DNA from: Rhizobium sp. EC-SD404
GTDB taxonomy: Bacteria > Pseudomonadota > Alphaproteobacteria > Rhizobiales > Rhizobiaceae
Assembly: GCF_902498825.1 (NCBI RefSeq)
Contig: NZ_LR701459.1
Location: 62,001-126,000 of the forward strand
Direction of reading: 5' to 3'
Length of the DNA stretch: 64,000 nt
Positions 51,809-60,662 of the stretch are shown in pieces. Both the position numbers and the translations under genes were made by a program. Below the pieces are notes generated by a model. It searched no databases, had not been told where the DNA came from, and saw only the letters and a program-made list of their open reading frames with translations. Every line of letters starts with the position of its first letter. Within the stretch, counting starts at the first letter, position 1.

Positions 51809-52564
51809 TCAACGCATCAGAATGCCGCCATTGATGTCGATCGTCGCGCCGGTGACGAAGCCCGCCGCGTCCGAGGCAAGATAAACTGCCAGCGCGCCTA
51901 CTTCCGACGGATCGCCGAAGCGCTTCAGAGGCACCTGTGCCGCGACGCGGGCAACCCGGTCCGGTGGCGCAAGCGCCGTCTGCTCGGTCTGGATGGGCCC
52001 CGGCGCGATGGCGTTTACGGTCACGCCGCCTTCCGCAAACAGCTGAGCGAGATAGCGCGTCGCCCCGATGATGCCGGCCTTCGACGTTGCGTAGTGCAGG
52101 CCCTGGACGCCGGGTCCGCCGCGCTGACCGGCGACGGAGGTCATGTTTATGATGCGGCCGAACCCACGCTCCAGCATGCCGGCAGCCATCACCTGCGTCG
52201 TCAGGAACTGCGAGCGCAGATTGACGGCCATCAGGTCGTCCCACTCGTCGATCGAGAGATCGAAGAAATCGGTGGCGCGCGTGAGCGCGGCGTTGTTGAC
52301 GAGGATGTCGACCGGGCCGAAGCGCTCGCCGCAGAGGCCAGCAGCCTTTTCGATCGAGGATCTGTCGCGCACGTCGATCGGCACGGCGAACGCGTCATCT
52401 CCATTCAATCCGGCGACGACGCGCTCGGCCTTGGCGATATCGATATCGGCGAAGATCACCCGATGGCCGGCACCGTGAAGGGCTTTGGCGATGGCGGCGC
52501 CAAGCCCCTGTGCCGCGCCCGTGACGAAAGCGACACGCCGAGCTGTTTCTTCACCGTTCGTCAT
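51809..52564 (-). CDS. SDR-family oxidoreductase with complete active site
   Basis: Classical short-chain dehydrogenase of 251 aa. Start MTNGEET at 52564 is preferred over a TTG twelve bases upstream. Cofactor motif TGAAQGLG, NNAAL, catalytic Ser in MTSVAG and Tyr-x-x-x-Lys as YATSK, C-terminal TIDINGGILMR. All four tetrad residues are present, unlike the SDR proteins at 14.5 and 29.8 kb. It lies beside the GntR gene and the ABC/FAH operon and may belong to that pathway. The Asp in FADID suggests NAD(H) preference. Confidence 0.88.
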   Translation of the reverse strand: MTNGEETARRVAFVTGAAQGLGAAIAKALHGAGHRVIFADIDIAKAERVVAGLNGDDAFAVPIDVRDRSSIEKAAGLCGERFGPVDILVNNAALTRATDFFDLSIDEWDDLMAVNLRSQFLTTQVMAAGMLERGFGRIINMTSVAGQRGGPGVQGLHYATSKAGIIGATRYLAQLFAEGGVTVNAIAPGPIQTEQTALAPPDRVARVAAQVPLKRFGDPSEVGALAVYLASDAAGFVTGATIDINGGILMR

Positions 52565-52644
52565 CAAGCGATCCAATCTGGCAAGATTTCAGCCGCAAAG
52601 CCGGTGCTGCAGGCGAGCGGCGTGTGCCGCGTCCTGCCTCTATC

Positions 52645-53361
52645 TCAACGCGGGAGGCCGCGCTCCATGAGATTTTGCTCCACCGCGCGAAGATGCAGGT
52701 ACATTTCGCGCCCGGCACCTTCGATGTCGCGCTTTTCGATCGCCTCGATGATCCGGTCATGCTCGGCAAAGGAATGGTGATTGTCCGGCGGGCGATCCGT
52801 TTTGGTACGCAGCATGCCCCAGACGACGGCGCGGCGCACCGCATTCAGCGCGTCGAACAGCGCCAGCAGCAGCCGGTTGTCGCTCGCTTCGGCGATGCGG
52901 CGGTGAAGCTCGTTGTCGGCGGTCTCATATTGCCGCCAGGTGGCGGCCTGATGAGTGCGGTTGACGCAGCGGCGCAGCGCATCGATGTCGACCGACGTCG
53001 CGTTGAGCGCAGCCTCGCGCGCAATCAGCGGCTCGATCAGAAGCCGCGTGCGCATGACTTCGGCGGGATTGGTCTGACGATCAATCTCAGCGAGGCTCAT
53101 CACCTCGATCGCGCGCGAGCCCGTGAACGTGCCTTTGCCGACATGGCGCCAAAGTTGACCTTCCGCTTCCAGCGTTGCGAGCGCCTTGCGCAAATCGCCG
53201 CGTGACACGCCGAGAATCTCGGCAAGCTCCCGCTCGGCCGGCAGTTTCGTGTCGGGCGGAAAGTCGTGTCGCGTCAGCCAGGCGCGCAATTGGACCAGGG
53301 TGGCATCGTTCGCCTCGCCGCCCTCGCGCTTGCCGTCGATGTCGCTGAACTGGCCGTGCAA
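52645..53361 (-). CDS. GntR-family regulator with FCD domain (second)
   Basis: Regulator of 238 aa. TTG at 53361 with GGGAGAGC just upstream is the best start; the ATG 129 bp further upstream adds a non-conserved, low-quality leader. The winged helix has LPAERELAEILGVSRGDLRKALATLEAEG; the FCD domain has NELHRRIAEASDNRLLLAL and EHDRIIEAIEKRD with metal-ligand His/Asp. It is divergent from the ABC receptor gene. The gap holds several CCAAT/ATTGG dyads, so it probably represses the ABC-FAH operon and itself. Confidence 0.85.
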   Translation of the reverse strand: MHGQFSDIDGKREGGEANDATLVQLRAWLTRHDFPPDTKLPAERELAEILGVSRGDLRKALATLEAEGQLWRHVGKGTFTGSRAIEVMSLAEIDRQTNPAEVMRTRLLIEPLIAREAALNATSVDIDALRRCVNRTHQAATWRQYETADNELHRRIAEASDNRLLLALFDALNAVRRAVVWGMLRTKTDRPPDNHHSFAEHDRIIEAIEKRDIEGAGREMYLHLRAVEQNLMERGLPR

Positions 53362-53376
53362 AGTGCTCTCCCGGCA

Positions 53377-53400
53377 ATTGGACCAATCTGGATTGGTTAA
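53377..53400. promoter_or_regulatory. CCAAT/ATTGG dyad cluster, GntR side
   Basis: ATTGGACCAAT (53377-53387) is an 11-bp perfect palindrome and CCAATCTGGATTGG (53383-53396) overlaps it, ending in ATTGGTTAA. It lies 16 bp before the GntR TTG start. GntR/FCD regulators such as LldR bind ATTGG...CCAAT dyads, so autoregulation is likely. Confidence 0.6.
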
Positions 53401-53419
53401 GGGATGCAGGATTGGTTTG

Positions 53420-53432
53420 CGATTGTCAATCG
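53420..53432. promoter_or_regulatory. Palindrome CGATTGTCAATCG
   Basis: A 13-bp perfect palindrome between the two CCAAT clusters. It shares GATTGTCAA with the operator at 17982 but is symmetric about another centre, so a link to the first GntR regulon is uncertain. Confidence 0.35.
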
Positions 53433-53552
53433 ACGCGGCACTGCTTGATGTCCGCTGCCACCGGCTATTTCCTGGAATTTCAGCGGTCATCGCAGATCAA
53501 CGGACGAAATTGATGGCGCTTGACGCTCAACCAATTCGATGATTTGATTTAA

Positions 53553-53568
53553 CCAATGTTCGGATTGG
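53553..53568. promoter_or_regulatory. CCAAT/ATTGG dyad, ABC-operon side
   Basis: CCAAT, six bases GTTCGG, ATTGG, preceded by TTTAA. CCAATT at 53531-53536 is a further half site. It lies 60 bp before the receptor ATG, on the promoter side, mirroring the cluster at 53377-53400. Confidence 0.55.
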
Positions 53569-53627
53569 CAAAGGTGGAGGACCTGATGCTGCCGGATAGG
53601 GATCGTCACTTCACGGGAGGAAACCAC

Positions 53628-54617
53628 ATGATCAAACGCACTCTGCTCAATTCCGCAGCCGCCGCCTGTATGGCCGCGGCATCCGTCGTCGCCATGTCCG
53701 CTGCCGCTCAGGCTCAGACCGGCGAACCGGTCCGCGTCGCCATGGGCGACATCGCCAGCATCGAAAGCCTCGGCCTGCTGATCGCCATGGAGCGCGCGAA
53801 AGAGCGCGGCGTTCCGATGGAACTCACCTTCTTCAATTCCGAAGACGTCGCGACCCAAGCGGTCGTCGGCGGCCAGGCGGATATCGGCGTCGGTGCGCCC
53901 TATGCCTTCATCCAGAATTCGAACGCTCCGATCCGCATGTTCTACCAGATGAGCACGCTGCTCTTCTTCCCGGTCGTCAACACCGAGGTCTACCAGGACT
54001 GGCAGGACCTCGATGGCCAGGAAGTCACCGTCCATTCGCGTGGCTCGGGCACCGAGGCGCTGATGCGCCTGATGGAACAGCAGCACGGCATCACCTATTC
54101 CGGCATTTCGTACGTGCCGGGCGCCGAAGTGCGCGCTGGCGCATTGCTGCAGGGCACGATCAATGCCTCGATCGTCGATTCTTCCTCCTTCCGCCTTCTG
54201 GAACAGCAGGGTGGCGGCAAGTTCGCCCGCCTGCCGCTCGAAGGCGTGAACGCGACCGACGAAGCGCTCTATGCCAATGCCGACTTCCTCAACGAGCGTG
54301 AGGAAGACGTCGCGATCTTCGTCGAAGAGATGCTGCGCACCTGGAACGAGATCAACGAGAACCCGGCAATCGTGGAGGAACTGCGCACGCAGTACGATCT
54401 TCTGCCGGATCTGCCGGACCAGGCCGTCGCCGAGATCACCCCTTATTTCTCCGAGTCTGCTGAAAGCGGCGTGTTCCCGACCGACGGCGGGACGCCGGAA
54501 GACGTGACCGACGACCTCAGCTTCCTTGCAGCCGCCGGTCAGGTGGATGCGCCGGAAGGTGATGTCGACGAGAGCATGTATTGGGACTTCGATCCGCTGA
54601 ACGCGGCCAAGAACTGA
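53628..54617 (+). CDS. ABC transporter substrate-binding protein, NMT1/taurine-nitrate type
   Basis: Periplasmic receptor of 329 aa. GGGAGGAAACCAC precedes the ATG at 53628. A Sec signal ends near AAAQAQTG. The mature part has VRVAMGDIASIESLGLL, GGQADIGVGAPYAF, EVTVHSRGSGTEALMRL and GTINASIVDSSSF. The GSGTEAL loop and the length fit receptors of the nitrate/sulfonate/bicarbonate ABC class, though the ligand could equally be a small aromatic or pyrimidine. It is followed by a strong hairpin before the permease gene. Confidence 0.88.
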   Translation: MIKRTLLNSAAAACMAAASVVAMSAAAQAQTGEPVRVAMGDIASIESLGLLIAMERAKERGVPMELTFFNSEDVATQAVVGGQADIGVGAPYAFIQNSNAPIRMFYQMSTLLFFPVVNTEVYQDWQDLDGQEVTVHSRGSGTEALMRLMEQQHGITYSGISYVPGAEVRAGALLQGTINASIVDSSSFRLLEQQGGGKFARLPLEGVNATDEALYANADFLNEREEDVAIFVEEMLRTWNEINENPAIVEELRTQYDLLPDLPDQAVAEITPYFSESAESGVFPTDGGTPEDVTDDLSFLAAAGQVDAPEGDVDESMYWDFDPLNAAKN

Positions 54618-54629
54618 AACTGAGCCTGG

Positions 54630-54660
54630 CCCCTCGTCTGCCTTTCGGGCGGACGAGGGG
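54630..54660 (+). terminator. Hairpin after the NMT1-type receptor gene
   Basis: CCCCTCGTCTGCC, short TTTC loop, GGGCGGACGAGGGG with one G-U pair, then only TT. It is 13 bp after the stop and well before the permease gene, so it probably causes partial termination or protects receptor mRNA. Compare the hairpins at 19266 and 26378. Confidence 0.65.
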
Positions 54661-54743
54661 TTCATGGCCGCGGCAGGGTAACAGCGACCATCGCTTCCAT
54701 CCCGTCCGACGGCCAATTCCTGGAAACGATCACAGGTTCATCA

Positions 54744-55571
54744 ATGTCCTATTCACCGACCGCCCAACCGGCCTTCGCCGGTCCCCGGCGCGACGCTCCG
54801 ACGATCTGGAGCCGCATCGGCGAAGTGACGCTGTTCTGGAAAATCCTCTCGGTGGTGATCTTCGCCGCGCTTTGGGAATATGCCGGACGGACGGGCTTCA
54901 ACTTCTCCTTCCCGACCTTCACCGCGACTGTTTCCGCCTTCTTCGAGATGGTGGCCGACGGGTCCATGGGTGCCGCCTATCTGCGCACGATGGAACCGCT
55001 CGTCATCGGGCTTTCCTTCTCGCTGATCGTCGGCATCACGGCCGGCGTCGCCATGGGCCTGCGCCGCGACGTGGAATGGTTCACGCTGCCGGTCTTCATC
55101 GTCATGCAGGCCGCGCCGATGGCGGCGCTGATCCCGCTCGTCACCTTCGTCTACGGCATCGGCCTTGCGTCCAAGGTGCTCGCGGTCGTCATGCTGTCGC
55201 TGCCGGTCATCGCGATCAACAGTTACAAGGCCGTGCGCAACGTGCCGCCGTCACTGGTTTCCATGTGCCAGTCCTTCATGGGCAACCGGCGCCAGCAGAT
55301 CTTCCAGATCGTCATTCCGGCCGCGAGCCCGATGATGTTCGCCGGGCTTCGCCTCGGCGTCGCCGAGGGTTTCTCGGGCGTCGTTCTGGCGGAACTTCTG
55401 ATCACGCCGACGGGCATCGGCGACCTCATCACCTACCACCGGTCCGTCGCCAACTTCGCCCACATGTACGCGACGATCGCGTCGATCGTGCTGTTCGCGA
55501 TCATCGCAGTCAGCACCCTTCAATGGATCGAGGCCAAGCTGTTCAGGCCTGAAAAGCGGAGTTCTAAATGA
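54744..55571 (+). CDS. ABC transporter permease, SsuC/TauC type (first)
   Basis: Inner-membrane permease of 275 aa with six predicted helices. The N-terminal WEYAGRTGF, then VGITAGVAMGLRRDVEWF, LIPLVTFVYGIGLASKV and the coupling loop QSFMGNRRQQIFQIVIPAASP (split in two) with EGFSGVVLAELL are standard for the class. The operon has a second, different permease gene after the ATPase gene, so the channel may be a heterodimer. It overlaps the ATPase gene by four bases. Confidence 0.9.
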   Translation: MSYSPTAQPAFAGPRRDAPTIWSRIGEVTLFWKILSVVIFAALWEYAGRTGFNFSFPTFTATVSAFFEMVADGSMGAAYLRTMEPLVIGLSFSLIVGITAGVAMGLRRDVEWFTLPVFIVMQAAPMAALIPLVTFVYGIGLASKVLAVVMLSLPVIAINSYKAVRNVPPSLVSMCQSFMGNRRQQIFQIVIPAASPMMFAGLRLGVAEGFSGVVLAELLITPTGIGDLITYHRSVANFAHMYATIASIVLFAIIAVSTLQWIEAKLFRPEKRSSK

Positions 55572-56380
55572 GCCTGGCCCTTGCAAAGACATACGAGGAT
55601 CCGACACCCGTGACCAAACCGTCCAACCCCATCATCGAAGTCAGGGGGGTCTCGAAGGTCTATGGCAACGATGTGGTCGCCCTCGACAACATCAACATCG
55701 CTTTCGAAACCGGCCACCTGACCAGCCTTCTCGGCCCATCGGGCTGCGGCAAGACCACGCTGCTCAAGATCGTCGCCGGCCTTCTCCAGCCAACCGCGGG
55801 TGAAGTGCTCGTCAAGGGCAAGCCGGTGACCGGCCCCGGCACGGAACGCGCCTTCGTGTTCCAGGACTTTGCGCTGATGCCTTGGGCAAGCGTGATGGAC
55901 AATGCCGCCTTCGGCCTGAAGATGCAGGGCGTTCCCCGCTCCGAGCGCGAGCAGAAGGCGCAGCACTACATCGCCGAAGTCGGGCTTGCCGGGTTCGAGA
56001 AGAAGTATCCGCACGAACTTTCGGGCGGCATGCGCCAGCGCGTCGGGCTTGCACGTGCGCTCGCCGTCAATGCCGACGTGCTCTTGATGGACGAGCCGTT
56101 CTCGGCCGTCGACGAGCAGACGCGCCGCAAGTTTCAGGAAGATCTCTTCCGGCTGCGCGAGGTGGAGAAGAAGACGTTCCTCTTCGTCACGCATTCGATC
56201 GAGGAAGCGGTTTATGTTTCCGACCGCATCATCATGCTGTCGCCTCGTCCCGGCCGCATCTCGGAGATCATCGATCCGGCGATCCCGAAGGGCATCAACC
56301 CGGACGATCTGCGCCGCAACGACGTCTACCTGGATACGGTCGAGCAGATCTGGCAGGGCATCCGGAAATATGTGGAGTAG
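55568..56380 (+). CDS. ABC transporter ATP-binding protein, SsuB/TauB type
   Basis: ATPase of 270 aa. Walker A GPSGCGKTTLL, Q-loop VFQDFALMPW, signature ELSGGMRQR, Walker B LLMDEPFSAVDEQT, switch His in VTHSIEEAV. The DEQTRRKFQ and APP-like ISEIIDPAIPKG end place it in the nitrate/taurine/sulfonate group. It overlaps the first permease gene and is four bases before the second permease gene. Confidence 0.92.
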   Translation: MSLALAKTYEDPTPVTKPSNPIIEVRGVSKVYGNDVVALDNINIAFETGHLTSLLGPSGCGKTTLLKIVAGLLQPTAGEVLVKGKPVTGPGTERAFVFQDFALMPWASVMDNAAFGLKMQGVPRSEREQKAQHYIAEVGLAGFEKKYPHELSGGMRQRVGLARALAVNADVLLMDEPFSAVDEQTRRKFQEDLFRLREVEKKTFLFVTHSIEEAVYVSDRIIMLSPRPGRISEIIDPAIPKGINPDDLRRNDVYLDTVEQIWQGIRKYVE

Positions 56381-56383
56381 GTC

Positions 56384-57136
56384 ATGACACTCTTCGGGTT
56401 CAAAATGCCCAAGATGGCCTCGCTCCTCGTCTGGGTGATCATCTGGGAAATCATTGGCCGCTTCGAGCTCGTGATGCTGTTTCCGCCGTTCACGGAAGTC
56501 CTCGCAGCGCTTGGCGACGTCGTGACGTCGCGCAGCTTTGGCGAGGCGATGCGGATTACGGTACAGTCCTATCTTGGCGGCCTCGCCCTCGCGATCGCTA
56601 TCGGCATTCCGCTCGGCTTTCTGATGGGCCTGGTGCCTGCGGCCGACAAAATGCTGAACATGTGGGTGAATACCTTCCTGTCGGCACCGCTTTCGGCACT
56701 CGTGCCGGTGTTCATGATCCTCTTCGGCCTCGGCACGCCGACCGTCATCGTCACGGTCTTCATGTTCGCGGTTTGGATCATCGTTCTCGATACCCGCGCC
56801 GGCGTGCTCAGCATATCGCCGTCGCTCATGGAAATGTCGCGCTCCTTCGGTGCTTCGCGTGCCGAGCGCTTCAAAATGGTGCTTCTGGCAGCACTGCCCG
56901 AAATCCTGGCCGGCATCCGGCTTGGCATGATCCGCGGCGTCAAAGGCGTCGTCATCGGCCAGCTTCTGGTCTCGATCATCGGTGTCGGCGCGCTGTTCCA
57001 ATTGTACCAGCAGAACTTCCTCATGGCCCACTTCTGGGCCCTGGTGTTGATCCTCTTCACCATCGCGCTCACTCTTGCGGAATTGGTTGCAAAGCTTGAG
57101 AAGCGTGTCGAATACTACGCAGGAGTCAGGAGTTGA
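56384..57136 (+). CDS. ABC transporter permease, SsuC/TauC type (second)
   Basis: Second permease of 250 aa, clearly related to the first but not identical. Landmarks are LGGLALAIAIGIPLGFLMGL, LVPVFMILFGLGTPTV, the coupling loop RSFGASRAERFKMVLLAALPE and IRGVKGVVIGQLLVS. Two permease genes around one ATPase gene suggest a heterodimeric channel, found in several members of the class. It ends two bases before the hydrolase ATG at 57139 and overlaps an upstream TTG. Confidence 0.9.
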   Translation: MTLFGFKMPKMASLLVWVIIWEIIGRFELVMLFPPFTEVLAALGDVVTSRSFGEAMRITVQSYLGGLALAIAIGIPLGFLMGLVPAADKMLNMWVNTFLSAPLSALVPVFMILFGLGTPTVIVTVFMFAVWIIVLDTRAGVLSISPSLMEMSRSFGASRAERFKMVLLAALPEILAGIRLGMIRGVKGVVIGQLLVSIIGVGALFQLYQQNFLMAHFWALVLILFTIALTLAELVAKLEKRVEYYAGVRS

Positions 57137-57138
57137 CC

Positions 57139-57855
57139 ATGTCAGAAAGTGCATTGAAGAAGCCGGCGGAACAGACCTATGTGGTCTCTCCTCCCCAAGT
57201 CGTCGCTCTGCCCGTCGAGGGCAGCGACGAGCTCTTCCCGATCAACCGAGTCTTCTGCATCGGCCGCAACTACGCCGCCCATGCCGTGGAGATGGGCCAC
57301 GACCCGGACAAGGAGCCTCCGTTCTTCTTCTTCAAGTCGCCCTCGAACGTGACCTACGGCGAAGACTTCCCGTATCCGACGAAGACGTCGGACGTGCATC
57401 ACGAGATCGAACTTGTCGTCGTGCTGCATAAGGGCGGCAGGGACATCTCGGTCGAAAGTGCGCTCGACCACGTCTACGGTTACGGCGTCGGCCTCGACAT
57501 GACCCGCCGCGACCTTCAGGGCGAAGCCAAGAAGCTCGGCCGTCCGTGGGAAGTCGGCAAGTCCTTCGAGAAGTCCGCACCCTGCGGCGCCATCGTTCCG
57601 GCGTCGAAGATCGGCCATCCGACGGAAGGCGAAGTCACGCTCGACGTCAATGGCGAGCGCCGCCAGACTGGCGACCTGAACCAGCTGCTCTGGAAAGTCC
57701 CGGAAATGATCTCGATCCTTTCGGAGTATTTCGAACTGCAGCCGGGCGACATGATCATGACCGGCACGCCTTCCGGCGTCGGCGCGGTCGGCAAGGGCGA
57801 CACGATGGTCGGCAAGGTCGCCGGCGTCGGTGAGATCACCGTCAAGGTTCTCTGA
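57139..57855 (+). CDS. Fumarylacetoacetate hydrolase family protein (fumarylpyruvate-hydrolase-like)
   Basis: C-C bond hydrolase of 238 aa; CAGGAG precedes the ATG at 57139. The core has FCIGRNYAAHAVEMGH, PFFFFKSPSN, the metal ligands in HHEIELVVVL and LDMTRRDLQ, SFEKSAPCGAIVP and MIMTGTPSGVGAVGKGD. Length and SPSN/DMTRRD motifs fit fumarylpyruvate or acylpyruvate hydrolases. As last gene of a GntR-controlled importer operon it suggests that the imported compound is a ring-cleavage intermediate or gives a beta-diketo acid. It is followed by a terminator. Confidence 0.87.
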   Translation: MSESALKKPAEQTYVVSPPQVVALPVEGSDELFPINRVFCIGRNYAAHAVEMGHDPDKEPPFFFFKSPSNVTYGEDFPYPTKTSDVHHEIELVVVLHKGGRDISVESALDHVYGYGVGLDMTRRDLQGEAKKLGRPWEVGKSFEKSAPCGAIVPASKIGHPTEGEVTLDVNGERRQTGDLNQLLWKVPEMISILSEYFELQPGDMIMTGTPSGVGAVGKGDTMVGKVAGVGEITVKVL

Positions 57856-57878
57856 GACCCGATCGTTCTTTAAGCTAC

Positions 57879-57904
57879 AAAGGCGGCGCATCGCGCCGCC
57901 TTTT
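57879..57904 (+). terminator. Rho-independent terminator of the ABC-FAH operon
   Basis: AAAGGCGGCGC, loop ATC, GCGCCGCCTTTT: an 11-bp stem with a T-run, 24 bp after the hydrolase stop. Confidence 0.9.
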
Positions 57905-57940
57905 CTTCTGTCACACCCTCATATCTCCAGGACCCTTTCC

Positions 57941-58765
57941 ATGCTCGACGTCGGTCTCACCGAAGCGCTTACGCTGATCGGTATCCTTGTCGTCACCGGT
58001 GCGATCGCCGGTATCATCTCCGGCCTCCTCGGCGTCGGCGGCGGCATCGTCATCGTCCCGGTCCTGTTTTTCGTCTTCATCGGTCTCGATATCGAGGAAG
58101 AAGTGCGCATGCATGTGGCGGTGGGCACGTCGCTCGCGACGATCATCTTCACGGGGTTCATGTCGGCGCGGTCGCACTGGAAGAAGGGAAGCGTCGATAC
58201 CGACCTTCTCAAGCGATGGGGCCCGGCGGTCGCCTTCGGCGTCATCGTCGGCACCGTCATCGGCGGCAATGTATCGGGCGAAGTGCTGACCATCGTCTTC
58301 GCCGTCGTCGCAGCCATCGTCGCCATCAACATGGCCTTCAAGCCTTCGGAAGCCTCCCAGAAGCGCGAGATGCCGAGGAGCCCGCTGAAAGAACTGCTCG
58401 CAACGATCATCGGTCTGTTCTCGGTGATGATGGGCATCGGCGGCGGCACGCTGTCGGTACCGATCCTGTCGTTCTTCGCATACCCGATCCGCAAGGCGGT
58501 CGGCACCGCATCGGCGATCGGCCTCATCATCGCGATCCCCGGCACCATCGGCTACATCTGGTTCGGCCTCGGCGTGGAGGATCTGCCGCCGTTCTCGCTC
58601 GGGTACGTAAACCTTGCGGGCCTTGCCGCGATCATTCCCGCCTCCATGCTGACGGCTCCACTCGGCGCTCGCATCGCCCATGCCATCTCGCCGACCGCGC
58701 TGCGCTACTGTTTCGCAGCGTTTCTGGCTCTGACCAGCATTCGCATGATCACGAGCGTGTTTTAA
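57941..58765 (+). CDS. TauE/SafE (TSUP) family anion exporter
   Basis: Eight-helix membrane protein of 274 aa, ATG at 57941 with CAGGA upstream. Both TSUP repeats are visible: GIISGLLGVGGGIVIVPVLF near residue 27 and GLFSVMMGIGGGTLSVPILSFF near 160, with ATIIFTGFMSARSHWKKG and GTASAIGLIIAIPGTIGYI. Such proteins export sulfite, sulfoacetate or organic acids. It follows the terminator of the ABC-FAH operon and stands alone. The substrate could not be inferred. Confidence 0.9.
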   Translation: MLDVGLTEALTLIGILVVTGAIAGIISGLLGVGGGIVIVPVLFFVFIGLDIEEEVRMHVAVGTSLATIIFTGFMSARSHWKKGSVDTDLLKRWGPAVAFGVIVGTVIGGNVSGEVLTIVFAVVAAIVAINMAFKPSEASQKREMPRSPLKELLATIIGLFSVMMGIGGGTLSVPILSFFAYPIRKAVGTASAIGLIIAIPGTIGYIWFGLGVEDLPPFSLGYVNLAGLAAIIPASMLTAPLGARIAHAISPTALRYCFAAFLALTSIRMITSVF

Positions 58766-58829
58766 CGCTTCCTTGACGGCGGTCGGCAATCATCGGGCTC
58801 GTTCTCGCGGGTCCTTGCCCCCCGCCGGC

Positions 58830-59525
58830 ATGGTGATTGGCGCTTTGCGAAATATATCCCTGGCGCTTGCGCTTCTCATCTTCGGCCTCTCGACGCTGGA
58901 ATTTCTCGCCGGCGTGCACGCAGTCGACCGCTTCCTTCTCTTTGGACTGCCCGAGCCTTTCGGGGCTATGGGTGGCGAGGGCAGGATCGCGTCTCTCGCC
59001 TGGAGCTTCACCGCACTGGGCAGTCCGGAAATCGTGGCGAGTTTTGCAGCCGCCATGCTCGCCTATGCGGTGCTTGCACGCCATTTCACCGCCGCCATCT
59101 TCCTGATCGTCGGCGTCGCCGGGGGCGCCGTGGCCGGGTATGTCGCCAAAGCCGTGTTCGCCTGGCTGCGCCCGCACCATCTGCCCGGCTCCTATTCCAT
59201 GCTGCATACGAGCTTTCCCTCGGGCCATGCGCTGCTTGCGGCGCTCCTCTTCGGTTCGATCGCGGTTTTCGCGATGAGCGCCACGCCCTACCGGCTGCCG
59301 AAAATCTGCGCTTTGGGCGCAGCAGTCGGGCTCACGGTTCTGGTCGGGCTGAGCCGGATCTATCTCGGCACCCACTGGCCGAGCGACGTGATCGCGGGCT
59401 GGGCGTTCGGCTATCTGTGGCTGACTATGGCAGCGGCGGTAAGCTTCGGAGCACTGCCATCGGCGACCAGCGTCGTCTCCCGCTACCGGCCGGACGGCCT
59501 CAACGCACACGGGGATCCGACTTAG
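58830..59525 (+). CDS. PAP2-family phosphatase, membrane
   Basis: Membrane phosphatase of 231 aa when started at ATG 58830; an upstream TTG at 58773 gives an extra polar leader of 19 residues, and neither has a strong ribosome site. The PAP2 triad is complete: KAVFAWLRP, SFPSGHALL and SRIYLGTHWPSDV. Five or six helices surround it. Likely substrates are lipid phosphates such as undecaprenyl pyrophosphate or phosphatidate. It precedes the GAPDH-ArsJ pair by 126 bp. Confidence 0.85.
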   Translation: MVIGALRNISLALALLIFGLSTLEFLAGVHAVDRFLLFGLPEPFGAMGGEGRIASLAWSFTALGSPEIVASFAAAMLAYAVLARHFTAAIFLIVGVAGGAVAGYVAKAVFAWLRPHHLPGSYSMLHTSFPSGHALLAALLFGSIAVFAMSATPYRLPKICALGAAVGLTVLVGLSRIYLGTHWPSDVIAGWAFGYLWLTMAAAVSFGALPSATSVVSRYRPDGLNAHGDPT

Positions 59526-59651
59526 CCGACCGCAGCAGGGTTGCCCGGCACTTTTAATTCGTCTATTCGGGAATTATGGATATGACAACCGGGCGGCCTT
59601 TGCTCGCCCGATGTCTTCATCGACATCTCGCAGAAACGGAATTCGGCAGCA

Positions 59652-60662
59652 ATGACCCGCATCGCATTGAACGGCCTCGGCCGCATCGGCAAACTCGTCC
59701 TGCGTGACCTGATCGACAGTGGCGCCGGCGGTGAAATCGTTCTCGTCAATGACGCGATGGGCGACGCCGCGCAGCACGCGCTTCTCATGGAGTTCGACAG
59801 CGTCCATGGACGCTGGAACGTGCCGATCGCGCATGACGACGACCACCTCATCCTGAACGGCACGCGCATTCGCCTGACCCGGGAAAAGACCATCGAGGCG
59901 CTGCCGCTCTCGGAACTCGGCGTCGATCTCGTGATCGACTGCACCGGGGTCTTCAAGACGGCGGCGAAGGTTGCGCCCTACCGTTCGGCGGGTGCCAAGA
60001 AAGTCGTGGTGTCCGCGCCCGTCAAGGACGGCGGAGCGCTGAACCTCGTCTATGGCATCAACCATGATCTCTACGACAAGGATCAACACTGGCTGGTCAC
60101 GGCGGCGAGTTGCACGACGAACTGCCTGGCGCCGGTCGTGAAGGTGATCCACGAGGCGATCGGCATTCGCCACGGGTCGATCACCACGATCCATGACGTG
60201 ACCAACACCCAGACGATCGTCGATCGGCCGGCGAAGGACATGCGCCGCGCACGGTCGGCCCTGATGAACCTGATCCCCACCACGACGGGCAGCGCGACAG
60301 CGATCACGCTGATCTACCCGGAACTCAAGGGGCGCCTGAACGGCCATGCGGTGCGGGTGCCGCTCCTCAACGCATCGCTGACGGACTGCGTTTTCGAGGT
60401 GGAGCGGCCGACGACGGCGGAGGAGGTGAACGCCCTGTTCAAGGCCGCCGCCGACGGGCCGCTCAACGGCATTCTCGGCTTCGAGACCCGGCCGCTTGTC
60501 AGCTGCGACTATACCAATGATCGCCGATCCGGGGTGATCGATGGCCCTTCCACGATGGTCGTGAACGGGACGCAGGTGAAGATCTACGCCTGGTACGACA
60601 ATGAGTGGGGCTATGCCTGCCGTCTCGCCGATATCGTTCGGATGATGGCAGGTTCGATGTGA
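59652..60662 (+). CDS. ArsJ-associated glyceraldehyde-3-phosphate dehydrogenase
   Basis: NAD-dependent GAPDH of 336 aa. NAD site [10 protein letters not shown] and LVNDAM, catalytic Cys in [11 protein letters not shown], partner His in [10 protein letters not shown] and [13 protein letters not shown]. Immediately downstream is an ArsJ-type permease, and the pair matches the known system in which GAPDH makes 1-arseno-3-phosphoglycerate from arsenate and triose phosphate for export. The gene could also serve sugar metabolism. Its stop overlaps the GTG of arsJ. Confidence 0.87.
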   Translation: MTRIALNGLGRIGKLVLRDLIDSGAGGEIVLVNDAMGDAAQHALLMEFDSVHGRWNVPIAHDDDHLILNGTRIRLTREKTIEALPLSELGVDLVIDCTGVFKTAAKVAPYRSAGAKKVVVSAPVKDGGALNLVYGINHDLYDKDQHWLVTAASCTTNCLAPVVKVIHEAIGIRHGSITTIHDVTNTQTIVDRPAKDMRRARSALMNLIPTTTGSATAITLIYPELKGRLNGHAVRVPLLNASLTDCVFEVERPTTAEEVNALFKAAADGPLNGILGFETRPLVSCDYTNDRRSGVIDGPSTMVVNGTQVKIYAWYDNEWGYACRLADIVRMMAGSM

